Both the position numbers and the translations under genes were made by a program. 14,475 bases of DNA from positions 1 through 14,475 of the forward strand of contig DAOWCY010000182.1 of the NCBI GenBank assembly GCA_030639305.1. The letters run 5' to 3'. This document shows, one piece after another, positions 7,153 to 13,480 of the stretch. The DNA comes from JAGLQA01 sp023135565 (GTDB lineage: Bacteria; Acidobacteriota; Aminicenantia; UBA2199). Positions within the stretch are counted from its first letter, which is position 1. Every line of letters begins with the position of its first letter. Under the pieces are notes generated by a model. It was not told the DNA's origin, ran no database searches, and saw only the letters and a list, made by a program, of their open reading frames with translations.

Positions 7153-7414
7153 TTTACTTATTTGGGGCTTAAAAAACGATATTACGGCTTCCTGAACCCG
7201 TCAACAGTAAATAAAAATTTTTTTTGATAAATTGATTTTTCGTCACTCCGCCGCCGCCAGCTTTGACGAAAAAAAGCGAAGGGCAGGCGGCGGCGGAGCA
7301 ATAAAAAAATTATGTCAAAAAAAATTTTTACGCAGGCAAAAAAAAACGCTGCCTGCGCTGTTGACTGAACCAGGAAGGCCGCAATTTTTTCCAGTTAAGC
7401 CCCAAATAAGGAAA
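7153..7414. mobile_element. 262-bp MITE-like element inside copy A
   Basis: The ends TTTACTTATTTGGGGCTTA (7153-7171) and the complement of 7396-7414 (TTTCCTTATTTGGGGCTTA) match at 18 of 19 positions. Weaker pairing extends to TCAACAG/CTGTTGA at 7207 and 7358. The element is flanked by AAAATTTT at 7145-7152 and 7415-7422, and copy B has a single uninterrupted AAAATTTT (12009-12016) at the same place, an empty site. Inside are two strong hairpins: a perfect 13-bp stem CTCCGCCGCCGCC/GGCGGCGGCGGAG (7246-7258 with 7286-7298) and CGCAGGCA/TGCCTGCG (7331-7338 with 7350-7357). There is no transposase, so movement would need one in trans. Confidence 0.82.
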
Positions 7415-7422
7415 AAAATTTT
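7415..7422. repeat. Right target-site duplication of the MITE
   Basis: AAAATTTT, matched at 7145-7152; present once in undisturbed copy B at 12009-12016. Confidence 0.7.
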
Positions 7423-7486
7423 GATGGGGGGGATCGAATACAGGACGCCTGCCGGGGAACGGGCGATCCTGAACAGCGACCACCTG

Positions 7487-7563
7487 GCAGCCGGGAGACT
7501 GTAAAAAAATCACTTGCCGGGAATCGTCGATGCCGGACAACAACCGCCGAGCAGCCGGGAGAC
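7487..7563 (+). repeat. 64-bp segment bounded by 13-bp direct repeats, absent from copy B
   Basis: GCAGCCGGGAGAC occurs at 7487-7499 and 7551-7563. Copy B has this 13-mer once, with the flanks joined exactly as if the 64 bp between had been deleted, or gained in A. This is the signature of slippage or recombination between short direct repeats. Confidence 0.8.
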
Positions 7564-7752
7564 CGAAAAAAAAAACAGCGCAGCAGCCCCAAACACCCGC
7601 AGCCTAACCACTGATCAAACCGCTGCCGCCCCCAACGGCTACACCAATCCTAAAACCCATAAACCCAAAAATCCATAAAAAACAAACCTTTCACACCTCG
7701 CAAGGATTAACCGGCAAAGAAAACCGCAAGAATAAAAGCACCCTGAATATAA

Positions 7753-7790
7753 GTGACAATATTTGTCACTTTTTTTGACAAATTTTGTCG
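7753..7790. promoter_or_regulatory. Paired operator dyads of cassette copy A
   Basis: GTGACAA-TAT-TTGTCAC (7753-7769) is a perfect 17-bp inverted repeat. TGACAAATTTTGTCG (7776-7790) is a second copy with one terminal mismatch, centred 22 bp away. The pair is ~165-200 bp upstream of the -24 element. Confidence 0.65.
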
Positions 7791-7850
7791 TCCCGAAACC
7801 CTTTACTGATGCGGTTATAGGGCAGTGTTTTTGTTGGTTTTTTGGTGTTT

Positions 7851-7865
7851 TGCCAATTTTTGTCA
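7851..7865. promoter_or_regulatory. Third, degenerate operator of copy A
   Basis: TGCCAATTTTTGTCA keeps the TTTGTCA arm but has a weakened left arm. It lies 75 bp after the second dyad and ~98 bp before the -24 element, the same distance range at which the P1 operators sit. Copy B has the identical sequence at 12382-12396. Confidence 0.5.
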
Positions 7866-7912
7866 ACCCTTGTGGTCGGCTGTTTTTTGGTTGTGATTAA
7901 AAGTGCGAAAAC

Positions 7913-7951
7913 GCCCTATACGCAAGGGCCTTTTGTATCGCAAGTCTGCGA
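7913..7951. promoter_or_regulatory. Hairpin and TCGCA dyad adjoining P2
   Basis: GCCCT (7913-7917) and AGGGC (7925-7929) form a 5-bp stem with a 7-nt loop, followed by CTTTT. In copy B the closing pair has changed on both sides (ACCCT/AGGGT). TCGCA-N4-TGCGA follows at 7938-7951, five bases before the -24 GG. The first may be a weak terminator insulating the promoter; the second looks like a protein site. Confidence 0.45.
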
Positions 7952-7953
7952 GG

Positions 7954-7970
7954 TTGGCACAGGAATTGCT
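7954..7970 (+). promoter_or_regulatory. Sigma-54 (-24/-12) promoter P2
   Basis: TTGGCACAGGAATTGCT is an essentially perfect sigma-54 promoter: TGGCAC, five bases, TTGCT, with GG (7956-7957) and GC (7968-7969) 12 bp apart. RNA would start near 7981, right at the AGGAGG SD (7981-7986) of the 285-aa gene. No good sigma-70 promoter is seen nearby. Confidence 0.83.
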
Positions 7971-7992
7971 ATAGTATTACAGGAGGTACAAC

Positions 7993-8850
7993 ATGTTTGA
8001 TGATAACAATAAGGTGACTCAATTGAGTCTTTTTGACAAATTCGATAACGTTGTGGTCAATCCTGTAGCAATAGACAATGAGTTAGCTATAGCAAAGGAT
8101 GACCAGCTTTTTTGTGAAGAAATTCAAAAAGAATTTAATTTAGCTATCGAGAACGCGAGAGAATTTCAAGCCCTCTTTGATGGATTTCAAATCACAAGGC
8201 GTCCAACAGATCTCTTACATCTTAAAACCTGTTTATATGTCCCAAACGAAGATTTTAAAGGAAAAATCGAGGAACTAAAGAAAACGTTTATCCGGCAAAT
8301 TTTCTACTACTTTGCCAACAAGTACTATTTAAAAGAAATCGATTTGACCCACCTTGCAGAGAATGACAACCTTGATACTAAAATGGTTTTTGAAAGGATT
8401 CTATCGGAATTCGGAGACCTGATAAATTACAGCGAATCGCGATTGAAAAAGGATTATAAAACACAATTTTGCGCAATTTGGACATCCGAACCGGATTTGG
8501 TCCCTACATTGAAAAACAACCGCGTTATCGTTCCTCATGCGTTTTATTATGAATTATGGTCCCGTGGAAGCTCTATAACACATACTCAGGAAGAATATCT
8601 TGATCTTTTTATTAGGGCAATTTCCTTTTTTGAAACCGGAAGCAACCAACCCTTAGAATTAACCTTGCCTGATACAGGTATTGGCAGTACCGTCGATTTT
8701 TCAAAGCCTTATCATTTGAATTTAAAAAAAATTAACGGTGTCAAGTTCTTCAAAAATGGACGGGTTGATTTGATTTTTGATTCTGCCGAATCAGCCCGCG
8801 AATTTTTCCATATGTTCGATATGGCGAATCCCATCGACAACAGGAGGTAA
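7993..8850 (+). CDS. DUF4942-like protein with beta-clamp-binding motif
   Basis: This 285-aa protein starts the P2 operon behind a perfect AGGAGG. Residues 10-14 read QLSLF, a full match to the bacterial beta sliding-clamp binding consensus QL(S/D)LF, within a short disordered N-terminus. The middle is helical. The end contains INGVKFFKNGRVDLIF and a final amphipathic helix (SAREFFHMFDM), which resembles the C-terminal signature of DUF4942 (a conserved FKNG-hydrophobic motif). DUF4942 domains are often next to or fused with DNA methyltransferases on plasmids and prophages, which fits the methyltransferase starting 4 bp after this stop. The family call rests on recall of the motif. A partner role in methylation or fork association is inference. 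Confidence 0.6.
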   Translation: MFDDNNKVTQLSLFDKFDNVVVNPVAIDNELAIAKDDQLFCEEIQKEFNLAIENAREFQALFDGFQITRRPTDLLHLKTCLYVPNEDFKGKIEELKKTFIRQIFYYFANKYYLKEIDLTHLAENDNLDTKMVFERILSEFGDLINYSESRLKKDYKTQFCAIWTSEPDLVPTLKNNRVIVPHAFYYELWSRGSSITHTQEEYLDLFIRAISFFETGSNQPLELTLPDTGIGSTVDFSKPYHLNLKKINGVKFFKNGRVDLIFDSAESAREFFHMFDMANPIDNRR

Positions 8851-8854
8851 AATC

Positions 8855-11800
8855 ATGAAATATGAAAGTCATAACATTACGGTCCCCCAGGAAAGGAGAG
8901 AAGATATAAATAATAAAATCCTGGCGATTATCGACGGCAAAGCAGTAAACCACGACATCACGGAGGGAGATATTTTTAATAGTTTTACCGGTAAAGGCGG
9001 TTTGCATGGTCTGGACTTCGATAATTTCGATAACTATCACCAATTCTCAGAAGCAAAAAAAGGACACGAAAAGGGCCAATTTTTCACCCCCGCTGAAATC
9101 TGCCGCGATATGGTCCAACTTGTAAAACCGGGCATCAGCGATCTAATTTGCGATCCCACTTGCGGCAGTGGAAACTTTTTCAATTATCTGCCGGTAGAAC
9201 AAAATTGCTACGGCTGCGAACTGGACCCGGCAGCCGCAAAAGTCGCAAAACACCTCTACCCGGACGCCAATATTATCAAGAAAGATATCCAGGATTATAA
9301 CCCCGGCGTGAATTTCGATTACATTTTTGGTAATCCCCCGTTCAACCTGAAATTAGGGGTTTACAATTCGCAGCATTTTTTTTGTGTGAAAGCCGCCGAA
9401 CTGCTCAAGCCCGGTGGATTCCTGGTTTTAATTACTCCCGTCTCTTTTTTGAACGATGATTTTATGGCGAATAATTGGATCGAATGGTTTGACCGGGAGT
9501 TTAATTTCATCTTTCAATATCAACTGGACCCCGCGGCTTTCAGATCGCTGGGCGTTGATAATTTCAAAACCAAAGTGATGGTTTTCCGGAAAAAGAGCAA
9601 ACACCTTGAAGACCGGCCTTACTGTTTTGATGTTTTTGTTGAGGGAGAAGTTGACCAATTATTTGAGACCCACATCAAACCGCTGAAAGAGATACACCGG
9701 GAAATGCGAGCCAAAATCATACTTGAGTCCAGGAAAGACAAAGGCAGTTACGACTACAAGGTTAATAAGCTCCTGTACCAGATCAGGATCAACAAGAAAA
9801 CCGCCCCTTTTTATGGCAGATGTGTAGAGAAAGTCGAAGCCCTGAAAACCCAGCAGCAGCCGGATGATATGACCCGCGAAGAGTGGAACAGGAAAAAATT
9901 GACCGAAAACAAAGTATTATTTTATCTTAAAAGAACCCTGAAAAAACAGCATCAAAAAGAAACCGACAAAATCGCTTTTGTAAAGCAGGATTTCGGTTTT
10001 GCGGTTAAAGCCTACTCCCGCAAGGAAAAAGTCCGATTAAGCAAGCTTAATATGCCGAAACGATGGAATTTAAACGATCTAATTTTGGCCAGTGACACAA
10101 AGCCATTAACGGATTTAAAAGCCGCCGGTATTTCTTTTCCAGCCGGTTATGATAAACTTGTAGAAAGAAAAGTAAGGGAATTTGGAAAACAGAGCGCCTT
10201 TTTTGACGATCTTCCAATAAATGAAGAAATCGACCGGTATTTAAACGCTTTTCGTTTTATCGGCAAAGACGGCCAGGACTGTCGTTTTAACGATGTTCAA
10301 AAAAAGGACCTGGCCCGGAGCTTGCAGAAAAGATACAGCCTCTTAAATTGGGAAATGGGCAGCGGAAAAACCGCCGCCGCTTATGCCTGGGCAAAATACA
10401 ACATGACCAACAGGTTTGCCCGCAATATCTTTATCATCTCCGCCGCGATCTCTATCGAAATGACCTGGATTTCTTTCATGCAAAAGCACAGCGAGGACTT
10501 TATTGTCATCAAATCTTTAGCGGACATCCAAAAAATCAAGCCCGGTATGTTCGTTTTGGTTTCACTTTCCAGGTTGAGGAAAACCGCTAAATCCCAGGAC
10601 AAAAAAAGTAAATTCAAAGTGTACCTGTACAAATACCTGAGAGACTACATCAAAAGGCAATCCTATAAAGTTGCGTTAATTTTTGATGAGTCCGACGAAA
10701 TCACCAACCCCAAAGCGATACAGTCTAAAGACGTGGTAAGTTGTTTCAGGAAGGTTAAATATAAGCTCCTGGCCACCGGCACCACCACCCGGAACAATAT
10801 CACCGAGTTATATAAACAACTGGAATTGCTGTACAACAACTCGATCAACATGCTTTGCGAATGCGAAACCATCTACAGCGAGGTAAAAGGGCAGGACGGC
10901 GATGTAGGAGTTAACGAAAACAAAAACGTCGATTATTTTAACAAGCCCTTTTCGGCCAAATTGGGCAATAACCTGTTTAAGTCCTGTTTTAATCCCTGCA
11001 AAAAGACTGTTTTCGGAATCAAAAAGAACAACCAGGATATATTTAACATGGATAGGTTGATAAAAATTCTTAAGAAAACGATTCTTACCCGCCGCTTTAA
11101 GGAGATCGCCGGGCCGGACAAGTATGAAATCAAATCGCACAAATTAAATCAAAACCGGTATGAGGTTTTATTATATGGAAAGATCATCAATGAACTGCAA
11201 ACGATGATAGCGGAGTATTTCAGCAGCACCGGCAATGAAAGAAAAGATCAGATGCTCCAGATCATCCGCCAGATTCAACTATTAATAAAAGCCACCTCCA
11301 CCCCGCAAACGTTTAAAGAGTACCGCGACGCGCTGCCGCCTGCATTCCCCGAAGAGTTGCAAAAGTTTCCACTTTTCCGCCATAACCCCAGGAGCCAGGT
11401 TTTACCGAATAAATACCGGTACATCGAGGACATGGTAAAAGCCCGGCATAATCGCCTCGTTGCTGTGGGTTGTACCACCCACGATGCAGCGCATATGTAT
11501 TATAATAATTTCTGCAAAAAATTCCCTGAACGCAAAGTTTTCCTTTGCTTAGGCAACAGCAGCTTTAAACAGCGGAACGAAATGTTGAAAGAGTTTGAAG
11601 CCTCTAAAACCGGCATCCTGATAGCTACTCAGCAGAGCTTGAAATCCAGCGTTAATATACCCACCTGTAACGAGATCATAGTTGAGGCTTTACCCTGGAA
11701 TGTTCCAAAACTAATGCAATTTTGTTTCAGGTTTATCCGTTATGATAGTACTGAAAAATCTTATATCCATATAGTCAACTATGAGAACACTATTGACATG

Positions 11801-11989
11801 AATTTGTTTGCTTTACTGTTGGCAAAGGAGCGGATTAATGATTTTATCAAAACTCTTGAGTTTAAGGACCAGTCAGATATTTATGGCGAGTTTGACGTTA
11901 ACCTTGATATTTTGGAATCGATTTTATCGAGAACAAAAGATCATGATGGAAAAGTCAAAATCGAGTGGGGATTACAGAAGGTAAGCTAA
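8855..11989 (+). CDS. DNA adenine-type methyltransferase / SNF2-like helicase fusion
   Basis: This 1044-aa fusion starts at ATG 8855, set by AGGAGG at 8842-8847; an in-frame ATG at 8777 lies inside the upstream gene and lacks an SD. Residues ~68-245 are a gamma-type N6-adenine DNA methyltransferase: GQFFTPAEI, SAM motif I DPTCGSGNF (100-108), CELD (121-124), catalytic NPPF (160-163). Residues ~245-480 could hold target recognition. The helicase half has Walker A MGSGKT (501-506), DESD (611-614) in place of DEAH, TGTTTRN (641-647), and a C-terminal lobe with ILIATQQSLKSSVNIP (921-936) and the arginine motif QFCFRFIRYD (955-964). No nuclease domain is visible, so it does not look like a complete restriction enzyme. 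The architecture recalls phage P1 DarB, which protects incoming DNA, but a defence role is possible. It lies 4 bp after its partner. Confidence 0.88.
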   Translation: MKYESHNITVPQERREDINNKILAIIDGKAVNHDITEGDIFNSFTGKGGLHGLDFDNFDNYHQFSEAKKGHEKGQFFTPAEICRDMVQLVKPGISDLICDPTCGSGNFFNYLPVEQNCYGCELDPAAAKVAKHLYPDANIIKKDIQDYNPGVNFDYIFGNPPFNLKLGVYNSQHFFCVKAAELLKPGGFLVLITPVSFLNDDFMANNWIEWFDREFNFIFQYQLDPAAFRSLGVDNFKTKVMVFRKKSKHLEDRPYCFDVFVEGEVDQLFETHIKPLKEIHREMRAKIILESRKDKGSYDYKVNKLLYQIRINKKTAPFYGRCVEKVEALKTQQQPDDMTREEWNRKKLTENKVLFYLKRTLKKQHQKETDKIAFVKQDFGFAVKAYSRKEKVRLSKLNMPKRWNLNDLILASDTKPLTDLKAAGISFPAGYDKLVERKVREFGKQSAFFDDLPINEEIDRYLNAFRFIGKDGQDCRFNDVQKKDLARSLQKRYSLLNWEMGSGKTAAAYAWAKYNMTNRFARNIFIISAAISIEMTWISFMQKHSEDFIVIKSLADIQKIKPGMFVLVSLSRLRKTAKSQDKKSKFKVYLYKYLRDYIKRQSYKVALIFDESDEITNPKAIQSKDVVSCFRKVKYKLLATGTTTRNNITELYKQLELLYNNSINMLCECETIYSEVKGQDGDVGVNENKNVDYFNKPFSAKLGNNLFKSCFNPCKKTVFGIKKNNQDIFNMDRLIKILKKTILTRRFKEIAGPDKYEIKSHKLNQNRYEVLLYGKIINELQTMIAEYFSSTGNERKDQMLQIIRQIQLLIKATSTPQTFKEYRDALPPAFPEELQKFPLFRHNPRSQVLPNKYRYIEDMVKARHNRLVAVGCTTHDAAHMYYNNFCKKFPERKVFLCLGNSSFKQRNEMLKEFEASKTGILIATQQSLKSSVNIPTCNEIIVEALPWNVPKLMQFCFRFIRYDSTEKSYIHIVNYENTIDMNLFALLLAKERINDFIKTLEFKDQSDIYGEFDVNLDILESILSRTKDHDGKVKIEWGLQKVS

Positions 11990-12283
11990 AACCCGCTCTG
12001 AATACTCAAAAATTTTGATGGGGGGGATCGAAAACAAAACGCCTGCCGGGGAACTGGCGATCCTGAACAGCGACCACCTGGCAGCCGGGAGACCGAAAAA
12101 AAGAATAGCGCCCGCAGCCGCAAACACCCACAGCCTAACCACTGATCAAACCGCTGCCGCCCCCAACGGCTACCCCAATCCTAAAACCCATAAACCCAAA
12201 AATATATAAAAAACAAACCTTTCACACTTCGCAAGGATTAACCGGCAAAGAAAACCGCAAGAATAAAAACACCCTGAATATAA

Positions 12284-12321
12284 GTGACAATATTTGTTAC
12301 TTCTTTTGACAAATTTTGTCG
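12284..12321. promoter_or_regulatory. Paired operator dyads of cassette copy B
   Basis: GTGACAATATTTGTTAC (12284-12300, one mismatch between arms) and TGACAAATTTTGTCG (12307-12321), centres 22 bp apart as in copy A. A third degenerate site identical to that of copy A is at 12382-12396. Confidence 0.62.
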
Positions 12322-12443
12322 CCTCGAAACCCTTTGCTGATACGGCTATAGAGCAATGTTTTTGCTGGTTTTTTGGTGTTTTGCCAATTTTTGTCAACCC
12401 TTGCGATCGGTTGCGTTTTAGTTGTGATTAAAAATGCGAAAAC

Positions 12444-12482
12444 ACCCTATACATAAGGGTTTTTTATATCGCAAACTTGCGA
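12444..12482. promoter_or_regulatory. Hairpin with T-run and TCGCA dyad adjoining P3
   Basis: ACCCT (12444-12448) and AGGGT (12456-12460) pair around ATACATA and run into six T's, resembling a small intrinsic terminator. TCGCA-AACT-TGCGA (12469-12482) ends five bases before the -24 GG, the same offset as in copy A. Confidence 0.45.
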
Positions 12483-12484
12483 GA

Positions 12485-12501
12485 TTGGCAACAAAATTGC
12501 T
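12485..12501 (+). promoter_or_regulatory. Sigma-54 (-24/-12) promoter P3
   Basis: TTGGCAACAAAATTGCT has GG (12487-12488) and GC (12499-12500) 12 bp apart; one base departs from TGGCAC. RNA would start near 12512, giving a ~65-nt leader that contains a 14-codon reading frame before the DUF6429-like gene. Confidence 0.76.
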
Positions 12502-12527
12502 ATGTATATAGCGAGGTAAACAGAAAA

Positions 12528-12572
12528 ATGAAGACAAAAAAAAGATTAACATTTCATTACAGGAGGATATAA
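12528..12572 (+). CDS. Possible 14-aa leader peptide
   Basis: ATG at 12528 follows GCGAGGT (12511-12517) and encodes MKTKKRLTFHYRRI, ending at TAA 12570-12572. The two consecutive AGG Arg codons of this frame are the SD (12561-12566) of the next gene, and the stop is 4 bases before the next ATG. Ribosomes on the leader would therefore cover or open the downstream SD. Such a short frame can arise by chance. Confidence 0.35.
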   Translation: MKTKKRLTFHYRRI

Positions 12573-12576
12573 TAAA

Positions 12577-12816
12577 ATGGACGAAAGATTAAAAGACCTA
12601 AACCTTTTAGTACTGTATCTCAGCGGATGGGAGGAAGACTCCCGCAAAAAACCGGGACAGAAACTTTTCAGGTCCTGGAAAGGGTATCCCTTTGAGATAC
12701 TCAACGAGTTTGAACAAAGGCAATTGATTACCCAGCACCGGAAATCTAAGAGTGTAGTCTTTACCGAAGCCGGGAAACGCGGTGCCGAGGAGCTTATGCG
12801 CAAGTATTTTGTTTAG
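12577..12816 (+). CDS. DUF6429-like small winged-helix-type protein
   Basis: This 79-aa protein matches the DUF6429 pattern as I remember it: an N-terminal LKDLNLLVLYLSGWEED helix, the RSWKGYPFEILNEFEQRQLI core (a tryptophan-lysine-glycine-tyrosine motif) and a C-terminal KSVVFTEAGKRGAEELM segment. The last reads like the wing and final helix of a winged-helix fold. The family has no assigned function; its size fits a DNA-binding adaptor or regulator. Translation starts from a perfect AGGAGG at 12561-12566. It is the first full gene behind P3 and is followed by a strong terminator. Confidence 0.75.
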   Translation: MDERLKDLNLLVLYLSGWEEDSRKKPGQKLFRSWKGYPFEILNEFEQRQLITQHRKSKSVVFTEAGKRGAEELMRKYFV

Positions 12817-12826
12817 ATCGTTTTAT

Positions 12827-12862
12827 CGCCGGGGACGCGGTCCGCGTCCCCCGGCGTTTTTT
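12827..12862 (+). terminator. Strong rho-independent terminator
   Basis: CGCCGGGGACGCGG (12827-12840) pairs with CCGCGTCCCCCGGCG (12842-12856), leaving one bulged C and a very tight loop, and runs into six T's (12857-12862). It begins 10 bp after the DUF6429-like stop. Confidence 0.88.
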
Positions 12863-12879
12863 CATTAAGGAGCCAAAAA

Positions 12880-13473
12880 ATGAATGACAAAAACACAATT
12901 ACAAATAATCAAGGTGTAATGGAATCTATATTTTATGCCATGGACAACTTAAAACGCGACCTGGAAAAGTGTGGCATGAGATTAAATGATGCAATGGTAA
13001 AATTTGAACTTGAGATATTTTCTAATACGTCAACAAGTTTTAAAGTGGTCTTCGGGTTGCAGGAAGAATCATTGACGACCGGTTCATGTAAAGGCGATAC
13101 AACGTTGACCATACAAGAAAACGACTATTTTAAAAAGAAAAAAAGAGTGCTTATTTATAACATAGAAAACGGCACCTTTGAATATAATCAAATCAAGAAG
13201 GCTGGAAGCGATACAATTTCGCTTTTATTTCCTTTAGAAAACGACTACCCGGAAAACTCCAAAATAGTCGTTTGGAAAGAAGTATCATACAAATTTGATG
13301 AGAATGAAAAAAAGTTGGAAAGAAGAATTGACCGGGGAAATTTAAAGACTATGGTTGAAAATGTGACCGATTTTGATGTTACCTTTTTCCCGGATGCTAA
13401 CGCTTTACTTTACCGGCTTGAAGTCAACAAACGTGAGCAGATCAGGTCATATATTATTTTAAAGAGTATGTGA
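12880..13473 (+). CDS. Pilin-like (GspJ/PilW-type?) protein without membrane helix
   Basis: I recognise this 197-aa protein only tentatively. YAMDNLKRDLEKCGMRL (~19-35) resembles the region after the hydrophobic helix of PilW/GspJ minor pilins. The later NGTFEYNQI, a central beta-rich part, ERRIDRGNLKTMVENVTDFDVTFF (~147-170) and the closing REQIRSYIILKS also resemble their C-terminal half. The N-terminus MNDKNTITNNQGV is short and polar, so the prepilin signal and membrane helix expected of such a protein are absent. AAGGAG at 12867-12872 supports the start. It lies 17 bp after a terminator and appears coupled to the next two genes. An unrelated beta-rich protein remains possible. Confidence 0.6.
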   Translation: MNDKNTITNNQGVMESIFYAMDNLKRDLEKCGMRLNDAMVKFELEIFSNTSTSFKVVFGLQEESLTTGSCKGDTTLTIQENDYFKKKKRVLIYNIENGTFEYNQIKKAGSDTISLLFPLENDYPENSKIVVWKEVSYKFDENEKKLERRIDRGNLKTMVENVTDFDVTFFPDANALLYRLEVNKREQIRSYIILKSM

Positions 13474-13480
13474 GGTAAAA

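Larger units (their letters stand above)
7133..7975 (+). repeat. Sigma-54 promoter cassette, copy A (interrupted)
   Basis: This is a direct repeat of 11997-12505. Both begin at TCTGAATACTCAAAAATTTT and stay alignable through long identical blocks (for example GATCCTGAACAGCGACC and TTTCACAC-TCGCAAGGATTAACCGGC) to the sigma-54 -12 box. Subtracting the MITE-like insertion with one target copy (270 bp) and a 64-bp extra segment leaves ~508 bp, equal to copy B. The cassette carries three operator dyads, a small hairpin, a TCGCA-N4-TGCGA dyad and the promoter. Frames open in one copy are broken in the other, so it is regulatory DNA rather than a gene. Confidence 0.85.
11997..12505 (+). repeat. Sigma-54 promoter cassette, copy B (uninterrupted)
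   Basis: This is a ~508-bp direct repeat of 7133-7975, beginning 8 bp after the methyltransferase-helicase stop. It lacks the MITE and the 64-bp segment of copy A. Order is the same: GATGGGGGGGATCG, a C-rich stretch around 12110-12200, paired dyads, third dyad, small hairpin, TCGCA dyad and sigma-54 promoter. The two copies bracket a ~4-kb operon in direct orientation, so homologous recombination between them could delete it or circularise it with one copy. Confidence 0.87.

Noticed and set aside
7232..7504. 90-aa frame across the MITE and copy A
   Set aside because: It runs from MITE hairpins into the promoter cassette, is highly basic and low-complexity, and disappears in copy B.
8777..8854. 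Longer N-terminus for the methyltransferase-helicase from ATG 8777
   Set aside because: It would overlap 74 bp of the upstream gene with no SD. AGGAGG at 8842-8847 points clearly to ATG 8855.
8855..11989. Complete single-chain restriction-modification enzyme (type IIG/ISP-like)
   Set aside because: I could not find a PD-(D/E)xK or HNH motif at either end or between the methyltransferase and helicase halves.
12015..12209. 64-aa plus-strand frame in cassette copy B as a gene
   Set aside because: Copy A has the same DNA but with stops and a 64-bp segment that breaks the frame, there is no SD, and the proline/alanine-rich product looks like translated non-coding DNA.
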